Source: CAYXLI01 sp964464925 (GTDB lineage Bacteria > Acidobacteriota > Terriglobia > Bryobacterales > Bryobacteraceae). From it: 64,000 nucleotides of DNA. Location of the stretch: assembly GCA_964464925.1 (NCBI GenBank), contig CAYXLI010000009.1:180554-244553 (forward strand), written 5' to 3'. The position numbers were made by a program, and so were the translations under genes. A model generated the notes under the pieces. The model did not search any database and had not been told where the DNA came from. It saw only the letters and a program-made list of their open reading frames with translations. Below, piece after piece: positions 1 to 7,506 of this stretch; the first letter of the stretch is position 1; every line of letters starts with the position of its first letter.

Positions 1-581
1 TCGCGGCCGAACTGGGCGGACCTATCTGGGGAGTCCGCCTCGACAGCGGCGACGTAATTCGACTATCGCAGCAAGTGCGTCAGATTCTCGACAATGCGGG
101 CATGCGGGACGCGAAGATTATGGCAACAGGCGACCTGAACGAACGGAAACTGCAGGCCATCACCGACGCAGGCGCTCCGATCGACGTGTTCGGCGTAGGT
201 ACGGCTTTGGCGACTTCCGACGACGCCCCGAATCTTTCGGCCGTCTACAAGATGGTGGAGATCCGCGGTTCCGGAGGCAAGCGTTACACAGCCAAGACCA
301 GTGCCGAGAAGAGCACCGTGGCGGCATCAAAACAAGTCTTCCGCTTCGCCGATCATGACCTTATTGCCGGTTCGTGGGAGTGCCCGAGTTGCTCGCCGGG
401 CGATCCTGCTTCTGAGGCGCTGCTTCGCCCGGCGTTGCTACACGGCCAGGTAGTTGAGTCGATCCCAACCGCGGCCGAGGCTCGCGACTACTGCCGCGAG
501 GCTCTGCGAAAGATTCAGCCGGGTCACCGCGTCGAATATAGTTCGGAACTGCTCGAGATTACGGAGAACCTACGTGTATGA
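1..581 (+). CDS. pncB: Nicotinate phosphoribosyltransferase, C-terminal part
   Basis: The reading frame is open from base 3, so the gene begins upstream of the window. The visible part starts with the family motif GVRLDSGD, followed by a segment ending KIMATGDLNE and then DVFGVGTAL, which form the phosphate and ring binding core of NAPRTases. The enzyme turns nicotinate plus PRPP into nicotinate mononucleotide in the NAD salvage pathway of the cytoplasm. A small WECPSC segment near the C-terminus may be structural. Its stop overlaps the start of the nicotinamidase gene (ATGA), so the two are almost certainly translationally coupled and act in series, nicotinamide to nicotinate to NaMN. The GTG at base 75 is internal and is not the start. 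Confidence 0.93.
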   Translation, partial: AAELGGPIWGVRLDSGDVIRLSQQVRQILDNAGMRDAKIMATGDLNERKLQAITDAGAPIDVFGVGTALATSDDAPNLSAVYKMVEIRGSGGKRYTAKTSAEKSTVAASKQVFRFADHDLIAGSWECPSCSPGDPASEALLRPALLHGQVVESIPTAAEARDYCREALRKIQPGHRVEYSSELLEITENLRV

Positions 582-1159
582 AGACTGTATTCGTCGACGT
601 AGACACACAACTGGATTTCGTTTTCCCGACCGGCAGCCTGTACGTACCCGGAGCTGAAAAGATCGTGGACTCGCTCGCTCGCCTGAATCAATATGCCGGA
701 GCGAACGGGATTCCACTCATATCGACAATGGATGCGCATCGGGAGAATGATGCCGAGTTCGTCAATTGGCCGCCGCATTGCATTCTCGGCTGCCTTGGCC
801 AACGTAAGCCCGCCGCAACTGTACTCAGCGAGCAGTCGGTAATCCCGTTCGACACGCACCCAACTGTACTTCCTACCGCAAAACAGATCCTTGTGCAGAA
901 GCGCGTGCTGGACGTGTTCAAGAATCCTAACCTGCCTCGGCTTCTGCAGCACCTTGGAGCCGAGCAATACGTCGTGTATGGAGTGGTTACGGAGATCTGC
1001 GTTCAGTATGCGGCCATTGGTCTGCTGAAGACCGGCGCAAGGGTCGCGATCGTGCAGGATGCAGTCAGGAGCCTCAGCGAGGGCGCGGCGAACAAGATGT
1101 TTGCCGACGCAAAAGCGCAGGGCGCTACGCTTACGAGTGTTGCGGAGGTTCTGGGTTAG
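578..1159 (+). CDS. pncA: Nicotinamidase (isochorismatase-like hydrolase)
   Basis: A 193-residue cysteine hydrolase that deamidates nicotinamide to nicotinate. The expected triad is visible: Asp9 in VDTQLDF, a Lys near residue 108 in VQKRVLDVF, and the nucleophile Cys near residue 141 in GVVTEICVQYA. The metal site residues appear in MDAHREND and WPPHC, a signature that separates nicotinamidases from other isochorismatase-fold hydrolases. The ATG overlaps the pncB stop by four bases, which gives a two-gene salvage operon. The 3' end overlaps the end of the convergent rsfS gene by 29 bases. The length is close to that of single-domain bacterial PncA. Confidence 0.93.
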   Translation: MKTVFVDVDTQLDFVFPTGSLYVPGAEKIVDSLARLNQYAGANGIPLISTMDAHRENDAEFVNWPPHCILGCLGQRKPAATVLSEQSVIPFDTHPTVLPTAKQILVQKRVLDVFKNPNLPRLLQHLGAEQYVVYGVVTEICVQYAAIGLLKTGARVAIVQDAVRSLSEGAANKMFADAKAQGATLTSVAEVLG

Positions 1160-1547
1160 GAACGGATACGTTCTTCGCCCCGCGCCAGAGACGCTCCAGG
1201 TCGTAATAGGTGCGTGTGCGTTCCAGGAAGATGTGGATCAGCATGTCGCCGTAGTCCATCAGGATCCATTCACCGTTAGTAAACCCTTCCACGCTGACCG
1301 GCAGTTCGCCGAGTTCGCGTTTCATGGCGAGGTGGATTTCGTCGGAAATCGCCTGATTCTGCCGGGAGTTCGTGCCTGTGCAAATCACGAAGAAATCAGC
1401 GAAACTTGTGATTTCCCGTAGATCGAGGACCTTGATGTCGTGAGCTTTCTTATCTTGCGCGGCGCGAACGGCCGTAACCCAGCGGGGCGAATCGGCAATG
1501 ATTGGTTGCTCGTGAGGCTTTGCCAGAGCGGATTCTTGCTTCCGAAT
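1131..1547 (-). CDS. rsfS: Ribosomal silencing factor RsfS (DUF143), non-canonical start
   Basis: RsfS binds ribosomal protein uL14 and blocks 30S-50S joining under nutrient limitation. The core is clear: QDKKAHDIKVLDLREI, SFADFFVICTGTNSRQ, then GEWILMDYGDMLIHIF and YYDLERLWRGA. The frame is open back to a TAG at 1575-1577, but between that stop and the conserved core it holds no ATG, GTG or TTG. The first GTG (1386-1388) is inside the conserved FFVICTG motif and cannot be the start. I placed the start at ATT 1545-1547 because GGGAG lies nine bases before it; that would give 138 residues. CTG 1524-1526 or another ATT is possible, as is a base error shifting the frame of the ATG at 1567. The family call is sure, the start is not. 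Confidence 0.85.
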   Translation of the reverse strand: MRKQESALAKPHEQPIIADSPRWVTAVRAAQDKKAHDIKVLDLREITSFADFFVICTGTNSRQNQAISDEIHLAMKRELGELPVSVEGFTNGEWILMDYGDMLIHIFLERTRTYYDLERLWRGAKNVSVPNPEPPQHS

Positions 1548-1588
1548 ACTACTAGTCTCCCATCCACTAATGTACTACAATTGCAGTA

Positions 1589-2410
1589 GTGCGTCTATTT
1601 TTGTCTTTCGGTGTGCTCGTGTGCCTGGGGGTAGTGTCCGCACAACAGATCTCACCCACCCTCAGGGCTGAACAAGAGATTCAGCGCATCCGCGAGCTTG
1701 TGGATGCCGGAGCGTTGCCGCGCATCCGCCTGCAGCAAGCCGAGCGATCGCTCGCGGAGGCAAAGGACGACGAGATCCTGAACCGGACGCTCTACGGAAA
1801 AGTCTCCATCGAGGAGATGACGCGCGAACAGGCGGAGGAAATGGTAGCCGCCGCCAAGCGTAAGGCCCAGCGACAGGAAGAGCACATCGAGCAAATGAAG
1901 AAGCTGGTGGACGAAGGGGTGATGGCTCGCTCGGAAATGGGTCTCCTGAACGAAGACCTCGAGACCCGCCGCCGCACGGTCCAACTGGCCGAAAGCCGCG
2001 CCAAACTGCTCGAAGAGTTGCAGAACATGGCTCGCACTGAAGTTTCCCATATGGACTCCGAGCGGCAAAGTCTGCCGGATGCCGCCGTAGCAGAACGCTT
2101 TGAAGGCAACGGAGCATTCTCCGACCGGGACTTCACGGTGCTTGCCAGCGCGTTCGAGAAACGCTTTGCCAAGCCTCTGCCGGTTAGCGCCAAGGGCGAG
2201 ACCGCCACTCATCGCGCGCTCGGGTTCGATCACCGCGGAAGGGTGGATGTGGCACTCAATCCGGACCAATCAGAAGGTGTATGGCTACGGAAGTACCTGG
2301 TAGCGAAACACATTCCGTATTTCGCGTTCCGGGCAGCCATTCAGGGCAAAGCCACGGGCCCGCACATTCATCTTGGCCCGCCCAGCAGCCGCCTGCTTGT
2401 TGCAGATTAA
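1589..2410 (+). CDS. Secreted coiled-coil protein with metallopeptidase-like C-terminal domain
   Basis: A 273-residue protein starting at GTG with a clear signal peptide (FLSFGVLVCLGVVSAQQ). Residues about 25-165 are rich in Glu, Arg, Gln, Ala and Leu in heptad-like spacing and should form long coiled-coil hairpins, somewhat like the helices of periplasmic adaptor or TolC-type proteins. After a linker, residues about 195-273 form a compact domain with THRALGFDHRGRVDVALNPD and ATGPHIHLGPPSSR. The spaced His and Asp residues (HR-G-R-V-D and HIH) recall zinc centres of LAS/M15-type peptidases, but spacing is not classical, so this is inference. It is divergent from rsfS with only a few dozen bases between. 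I do not recognise a named family. Confidence 0.6.
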   Translation: MRLFLSFGVLVCLGVVSAQQISPTLRAEQEIQRIRELVDAGALPRIRLQQAERSLAEAKDDEILNRTLYGKVSIEEMTREQAEEMVAAAKRKAQRQEEHIEQMKKLVDEGVMARSEMGLLNEDLETRRRTVQLAESRAKLLEELQNMARTEVSHMDSERQSLPDAAVAERFEGNGAFSDRDFTVLASAFEKRFAKPLPVSAKGETATHRALGFDHRGRVDVALNPDQSEGVWLRKYLVAKHIPYFAFRAAIQGKATGPHIHLGPPSSRLLVAD

Positions 2411-2443
2411 GCCCGTCCGCGTGCGATGATGCTGGATTAAGCA

Positions 2444-2971
2444 ATGTCGTCACCTAAGCTGCGGGTCTTCATCACCCAGGAGCAGATCCAGGCGCGCATC
2501 CAGGAGTTGGGTGCGCAGATCGAAGCCGATTACCCCGAAGGGGTGATCTATCTCATCTGCATCCTGAAGGGCGCGTGCATGTTCCATGCGGACCTGGCGC
2601 GTGCGATCCGCCGCTCCACACGGCTTGACTTCATGGGGATATCAAGCTACGGCAAGGGCAAAACCACATCCGGACAGGTACAAGTCACGAAGGATCTCGA
2701 TATGCCGATTGAAGGCGCTGACGTGCTGATTGTCGAGGATATTGTGGATAGTGGCGTGACCCTGAATTATTTGAGCCACCTGCTGGAGCAGAGGAAGCCG
2801 CGTTCGCTGCGGATAGCGACACTGCTCGATAAACCCGAACGGCGGCAGCGGCCGGTGAATGTGAAATATGTCGGCTTCAAAATTCCGGATGAGTTCGTTG
2901 TCGGCTATGGTCTCGATTACGCCGAGGAATACCGGAACCTGAAAGACGTTTGCATCCTCGAGGAGGCTTAG
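2444..2971 (+). CDS. hpt: Hypoxanthine phosphoribosyltransferase
   Basis: A 175-residue purine salvage enzyme that joins hypoxanthine (or guanine) to PRPP. The PRPP-binding signature VLIVEDIVDSGVTL is present near residues 94-107, the diphosphate loop LKGACMF near 41-47, and the flexible-loop segment DFMGISSYGKG follows. The C-terminal VGYGLDYAEEYRNL is the usual ring-stacking and metal-binding end of bacterial HPRTs. The length fits the family. No strong Shine-Dalgarno is seen before the ATG. The last four bases overlap the end of the convergent gene on the other strand. Confidence 0.95.
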   Translation: MSSPKLRVFITQEQIQARIQELGAQIEADYPEGVIYLICILKGACMFHADLARAIRRSTRLDFMGISSYGKGKTTSGQVQVTKDLDMPIEGADVLIVEDIVDSGVTLNYLSHLLEQRKPRSLRIATLLDKPERRQRPVNVKYVGFKIPDEFVVGYGLDYAEEYRNLKDVCILEEA

Positions 2972-4092
2972 GGCGCAGGAGCTTCATAGCCCGAGCGAAG
3001 CGCTACCCCGAATTCTTCCGCCCCGAAGGTTGCCTTCACAGTGGTCAGCTCAACGGAATCTACCCGCTTACCATCCGGCGACGAGTTCAGATAGCCGACA
3101 ATCTCGGCGTTGATCGGCTGCACTTCTTTTCTTCCTGGATAGAACGAGCGGCCCATCTGCAGCATCGAGTCCAGACGGGATTGGACGATGCTCCCATTGA
3201 CCGACAATACCTTGCCCTTGATCCAGTACTCGCCGAACTGATTGCGATCGCTTGTATCCGTATCTTCCGTCTGCGGATAGAACGTGGTAAGGATTTTGTG
3301 AGCCACGGCCTTGTCCACTTCCCACGTAGTGCCGGGCTTTGCGTTCGCCGGCGGCAGCAACTTGCGGGATTCATCTGGAGTCAGTACAACCCAGTTCTCC
3401 GCCGGATACTGGCGCCAGTCGCCTTCGTTGAAGCCTTTTGCGGTGATGTGCAACACGAGAGAATCCTGCGGAGCCTTGGGGGGGTGAGACTGCGCATGGG
3501 GTTTGATGACCGGTGCACCCGGCTTGAGTTTCGCGTCAGCCACCGCGGTCTGCAGAAACTTCTTGAGATTGTCGTTCTGCAGGGCACGCACGACGCCAAT
3601 GGAACTTACGACATGCCCGTCGGGACTGAGCAGATAGACGTGCACGGTGCCGTAACCCAAATTCTTTGCGACCGACTCTTTGATGATGGCCTGGAGCGCA
3701 GCCGCATCTCCGGCAGGCACCCCCCCTTTGGTATAGGCTTCGTTACTGACGAAGACCGGTACGAAGTAGGAGTTCAACAGGTCGATTACAGTTTTATCGG
3801 AGAGCGGACCCGCCCTCAGCGCGAACGCGCCACCTCAGCACCGGCCGGTAGATACATCGCCATCGTGCGTAAACACGAAGACGGGCCGACGGTTCTCGCG
3901 CCCGTATTTTATCGCTTCGCTGAGGCTGCTGGCCCATCCGATCTGATCAAAGCGGCGGTCGGCGGCGCCGGGCTCGAGCTTCCGCACCTTACCCTGCACC
4001 CACGGCACCAGTTTCTGATCACTGATGGAGCCTGCGATCAAAGGCAATGAGAGTGCGAGTCCGAAAAAGGCCGCGGACGTTCTGCTGCACAT
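2968..4092 (-). CDS. Candidate selenoprotein: secreted thioredoxin-like protein with in-frame UGA (Sec86)
   Basis: Read as one gene this is 374 codons, with a TGA at codon 86 (3835-3837). Codons 1-85 give a signal peptide (FFGLALSLPLIAG) and a thioredoxin-fold strand RPVFVFTHDG ending STGRC; after TGA the same frame continues GGAFALRAGP and NSYFVPVF. The paralogue at 6261-7385, also 374 codons, aligns here without gaps, and its Cys80 in TGRSCGDSF falls on the TGA. A seven-base-pair hairpin with a GGUC loop follows 18 bases after the UGA. Together these support selenocysteine insertion rather than a pseudogene. The protein is probably an extracytoplasmic redox protein; a second domain of about 170 residues (YPAENWVVLT, SFYPGRK) is unknown. 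It lies 34 bases after the TIGR03437 gene. Selenium machinery genes are not in the window. Confidence 0.72.
3800..3837 (-). promoter_or_regulatory. SECIS-like hairpin with its UGA codon
   Basis: In the transcript the UGA (3837-3835) is followed, after 17 bases, by a hairpin at 3817-3800. Its stem is GAGGGCG paired with CGCUCUC, seven pairs including one G-U. The four-base loop is GGUC. Bacterial SECIS elements bind SelB and lie just 3' of the UGA, with a guanine among the first loop bases about 16-37 bases away. Here the loop guanines are at +25 and +26, and the E. coli fdhF loop also carries GGUC. A competing smaller hairpin (GCGC-GUUC-GCGC) sits closer to the UGA. Fit is by eye. Confidence 0.6.
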
Positions 4093-4126
4093 ACTGTGAT
4101 TATAGTTTCTGGCAGGCAGGAAAAGC

Positions 4127-6253
4127 CTATTGAGCAGAAATACTTACGGCTAAAGAAGGTGACGCTTCGCCCCGAACCCGAACTTGTAGATCGTTTTCCG
4201 TTTTCAACGGGGTAGCCGGATCTACAACAAAATTCACCTGAAATAGCCCGCTATATTGCGGAGCTAGTCCGGAAAAAAGCACGGTCTGAGGAACGTTGTT
4301 GATCAGGACCTCAGTTGTGTTGACCGTTCGCGAAAGAGGATCGGCAGGCGCGGCAGCCCCGTCCGCCACCGCAGGCGAAACGGGGCCGAGACCGGCGGCA
4401 TAAATAACTCCCGTTTCCCCTGGGGCAAGCGGGCGGATAGAGCCATCCTGCGAGGCAGGACCATTCAGAGTGGCATCGGAGTTCTGGACGACCGCGCGCG
4501 CTACGCCATCGTCCAACTGGTAACTGAACACCCCCGGGGCCGCCTCGAGCATCGCCCAATCGAACACGGTGGTCTGATCGGTATCATTCGTGGTTGAACC
4601 CCGGCTTACCGTGATGCGCGCCGATTTGTTGGGAGGCGTGGCCTGTGGAACGAGGAAGTTGATCTGCTCCGGACTGACATATGTCACCGGAGCCGTGGCG
4701 CCATTGACCAGAACAGAAGTATCGCAGACCGTGGATGGATAGGGCGGTGCCGCGGCAGCGCGGCAGTTCGCCAGGTTGCTTCCGTAGACCGTGGCTAATC
4801 CCCCGGGACTGATCTTGCTTTGTTGCCCGGCGCTATTCACCACGCCGCTATCCGCAATCTTTGTCTTCCCGAAGCCGGTCTCCACCACGAAGACCCGCTG
4901 TTTGTTGGCTTCCCCGAAATTCGAGTCTCCCAACACCAGACTCCCGTCATTCGAAATGCAGGAGCGCGGAGTAGTCCAATACGATTGCGCATCTTCTCCT
5001 TTGATCGGCACGCTACGGTGCTGCATGAGCCGCCGAATCTCCTGGCCATTCCCACGCATCACCATGACTTCAGAGATGTGGGGCGTTCGAACAATCGGAG
5101 TTTTGCCATCCAACTGCGCGGTGAAGCCGCCATACGTCGTGGTGATCACACAGTACGGCGCAAACTTGGCGCAACCTGCGTGCCAGTCCGCCCAATTCGG
5201 ATGAGCCTCGCCGCAGTTGTAAAGCGGGAAAACACGCTTTCGCCCGCCTCCGTTTTCCTGCAGCGTGTAGATGTCCTTGCCTTTATTCAGTTGCAGCGTG
5301 GTGACTGCAAATTCGCATGGCGTCGCGGTTTCCAGCGCCATAAAGACGTACTGAATTCCACCGGTATCCTCAAACACATCAATGTGATCGCCCGGAACCG
5401 TGCCCAGCGTCTCGAAGTCGAGTTTGCCCGTGGCATTGTTGACCGAATAGATGGCAATGGGGCGGCTGGCGAGAATCACGTAACGCTTATTACTCTGCGA
5501 GTCGACGCCTTTGGTGATAATCGCCGCATCATTGCTCGGATCATAGTTCTTGCCCGTGACTGCCGGGCCGTAGCTATTGCAGTATGTGTTCGCCCGGTTC
5601 GGATCGAATACACAGATCTGCTTCTCGGCGAGCGCGAAGAACGGAATCCAATTATCTTTCGAAGTGTCGCTGCTGGACCCTGTCTTGACCGACTGAAAAT
5701 TGAAGGGCGGTTTGGAGTAGTCCATCAACAAGACAGACCGGCGGGTGTTCAGATCGTAGCGCTGTATTGTCGCTCCCTGCAGATAGTAGAGAATGTTGTC
5801 ATCCCGGGAGTCCCACATGGTGCCCTCGAAAGGAATCGAGACGTTCATCACTTTCTTCCCGGTTGCGACCTCGACAATTGCCGGAGAATCGTTCAGGCTC
5901 AAGAGCGCGTATTTGTTGGACGCACTCATGGCGTTGGGCGAGGCATAGCCGTGAATCGATGTGGGCGGAGCTAGAATGCGGACCTTGGCGCCGAAATTCG
6001 GATCGATGTAACTTCCACCGACACCCGGCGGTTTGAAACTACCTGGAGGTTTTTCATCCGGAACAACGCAGAGAGCAGGATCGGGATAGCCGGCCGGCTG
6101 CGTGCAATTGGCCGGGCCTGAAATGTAGGAAAAGACAGGAGTGGCAGCGTCCACTTGCTTGTTCGCTGCCTTGGGCGCCTGTGCAAATGCGCCGGCGCTC
6201 AGCAAAAGGACAACGGTGCTGATGCGCGCCACAATCCTTACCGGGCTTGGCAT
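4127..6253 (-). CDS. Secreted TIGR03437-domain protein
   Basis: About 708 residues from the ATG at 6253 (a GTG at 6271 would add six). A signal peptide is clear (IVARISTVVLLLSAGAFAQ). Residues about 70-480 contain repeated short beta segments with Asp, Asn and Gly turns, consistent with a propeller-like region. The C-terminal part carries the hallmarks of the TIGR03437 domain: GGLATVYGSNLANC, YVSPEQINFLVPQ, GVIYAAGLGPVSP and YSGLFQVNFVV. This family is typical of Solibacter-like Acidobacteria; its function is unknown, probably adhesion or extracellular binding. It sits between the two thioredoxin-like paralogues in the same direction, 7 bases after one stop and 34 bases before the next start, so the three are likely co-transcribed. 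Confidence 0.8.
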   Translation of the reverse strand: MPSPVRIVARISTVVLLLSAGAFAQAPKAANKQVDAATPVFSYISGPANCTQPAGYPDPALCVVPDEKPPGSFKPPGVGGSYIDPNFGAKVRILAPPTSIHGYASPNAMSASNKYALLSLNDSPAIVEVATGKKVMNVSIPFEGTMWDSRDDNILYYLQGATIQRYDLNTRRSVLLMDYSKPPFNFQSVKTGSSSDTSKDNWIPFFALAEKQICVFDPNRANTYCNSYGPAVTGKNYDPSNDAAIITKGVDSQSNKRYVILASRPIAIYSVNNATGKLDFETLGTVPGDHIDVFEDTGGIQYVFMALETATPCEFAVTTLQLNKGKDIYTLQENGGGRKRVFPLYNCGEAHPNWADWHAGCAKFAPYCVITTTYGGFTAQLDGKTPIVRTPHISEVMVMRGNGQEIRRLMQHRSVPIKGEDAQSYWTTPRSCISNDGSLVLGDSNFGEANKQRVFVVETGFGKTKIADSGVVNSAGQQSKISPGGLATVYGSNLANCRAAAAPPYPSTVCDTSVLVNGATAPVTYVSPEQINFLVPQATPPNKSARITVSRGSTTNDTDQTTVFDWAMLEAAPGVFSYQLDDGVARAVVQNSDATLNGPASQDGSIRPLAPGETGVIYAAGLGPVSPAVADGAAAPADPLSRTVNTTEVLINNVPQTVLFSGLAPQYSGLFQVNFVVDPATPLKTENDLQVRVRGEASPSLAVSISAQ

Positions 6254-6260
6254 AGTTGCA

Positions 6261-7385
6261 TTATCGCGCACCAGGGCCGGCCGGGATTTCCTTCATATCC
6301 TCCAGAGTGGCGGTGAACTCTTCCTCGCCGAAATAGGCCATTGTAGTCGCCAAGCCAAGGCTGTAAACGTCCGTGCGGTCAGCAGGGAACCGGAGGAAGC
6401 CTTCGGCCTTTACGTCCAGGTCATTGTCCACCGGGCGGCCCGGATAGAAACTGCGCTTCCCGGACCAGGACGCCTCAAGGCGAGCGATGGCGACACCATC
6501 TTCCACGGAAAGAATGCGGGCTTTGAGACTCATCTTCTTGACGGCGTTGCGCTCACGGTCTTTGCGAGAGTCCTCTTCTGTAGCCGGGTAGAAGGTGGTC
6601 AGAAGAGTACGCGCCAGCTCTGGAGCCACTGCCCAGGAAACACCCGGCTGGATATCAGGCTCGGGCGGAAGCAGCCCTGCCCATTGCTCCTTCGTAAGAA
6701 CGGTCCAGTTCTCCGCCGGGAATTCGCGCCAATTGCCCGTGCGGCTTCCCCGGGCAACCGTATGCAGGACCAGCGAGGCCGCAGGTACGGAGGGCGGCAT
6801 AGACTGAGGTTTCGGTTTAACGAGAACGTCACCCTGTTTCGTACCCAGTTCCATCACAACCTGCAACAAGCCACGAAGGATCCGAAACGCATCCGACGTA
6901 CCTAGATCCGCCGGCAGAAGATGCCCCTCCGGATTCAGGATAAAGATTCTCACGTCACGTAGTGGAATCTTGCGGGCATCTGCCTCCTGGATAATGCGAT
7001 GGTGTTCGGCCTTGTCTTCAGCGGAGGCAGAGCCCGTCGCCGACAGCTCGTCCCACGAACGGTAGACCGGAACGAAATATTGGTTGAGGGTGGAGATGAT
7101 GGAATCGTTCGCGAAGGCGTTCGCACGGAGCGTGAACGAATCGCCACAGGAACGGCCCGTTGCGATATTGCCGTAATAAGTGAGCAGGAACACAGGACGG
7201 TGGTGCTCCCGTGCCAACCGCAGGGCCTCCGTTATGCTCGGCACCCAGCCGATCTGGTCAAATTTTCTTTCATTTGCCGTCAAACGGTTGGCCCGGATGC
7301 GATCCCGCGTCCTGGCAATGAGGTTCTGATCGGGAGTAGAGGCCAGGAGCCGGAACAGGAAGAGTGATGCAAGCAGAGCGCGCAA
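6261..7385 (-). CDS. Secreted thioredoxin-like protein, Cys paralogue of the candidate selenoprotein
   Basis: 374 residues with an N-terminal signal sequence (LLASLFLFRLLAS). The core FDQIGWVPSITEALRLA, RPVFLLTYYGN and ATGRSCGDSFTLR followed by NQYFVPVY resembles thioredoxin-like proteins with a single redox residue. Cys80 is coded by TGT and aligns with the TGA of the 2968-4092 gene. A further match is TSDAFRILRGLL, then a separate C-terminal domain (FPAENWTVLTKE, LLTTFYPATEE, KRSFYPGRPV). It opens a minus-strand operon and diverges from the exopolysaccharide cluster across about 120 bases. No gene family name is certain; an extracytoplasmic thiol redox role is inferred from the fold. Confidence 0.75.
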   Translation of the reverse strand: MRALLASLFLFRLLASTPDQNLIARTRDRIRANRLTANERKFDQIGWVPSITEALRLAREHHRPVFLLTYYGNIATGRSCGDSFTLRANAFANDSIISTLNQYFVPVYRSWDELSATGSASAEDKAEHHRIIQEADARKIPLRDVRIFILNPEGHLLPADLGTSDAFRILRGLLQVVMELGTKQGDVLVKPKPQSMPPSVPAASLVLHTVARGSRTGNWREFPAENWTVLTKEQWAGLLPPEPDIQPGVSWAVAPELARTLLTTFYPATEEDSRKDRERNAVKKMSLKARILSVEDGVAIARLEASWSGKRSFYPGRPVDNDLDVKAEGFLRFPADRTDVYSLGLATTMAYFGEEEFTATLEDMKEIPAGPGAR

Positions 7386-7506
7386 GGCTGGATACGTCCG
7401 CCCCCAGTGTAGCGGGAATAGTAGTCTTCATGAACCTGACAACACCTACTTGGTACAGTAAAGAGATTGGCGTTTGCTGGCGCTCGCCGATAAGAAGACT
7501 GCAACT

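Noticed and set aside
1385..1567. 60-codon minus-strand frame with an ATG overlapping the rsfS N-terminus
   Set aside because: Different frame from the conserved RsfS core and no similarity of its own; it matters only if a sequencing frameshift joins it to rsfS.
3778..3834. Frameshift or pseudogene as explanation of the split thioredoxin-like gene
   Set aside because: Both parts are in the same frame, the alignment to the paralogue is gapless across the TGA and the total length is equal. A simple nonsense mutation remains possible but would not predict a Cys match and a hairpin.
2950..4050. Long open frame (366 codons) on the plus strand opposite the candidate selenoprotein
   Set aside because: It starts inside hpt, has no family motif or signal, and is the shadow of the real minus-strand gene, whose two halves match a paralogue.
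4820..5974. 384-codon open frame antisense to the TIGR03437 gene
   Set aside because: Composition and lack of motifs show a shadow frame.
7464..7500. Sigma-28-like promoter (TAAA and GCCGATAA) before the polysaccharide operon
   Set aside because: The two boxes are 23 bases apart instead of about 15, and the operon is not flagellar.
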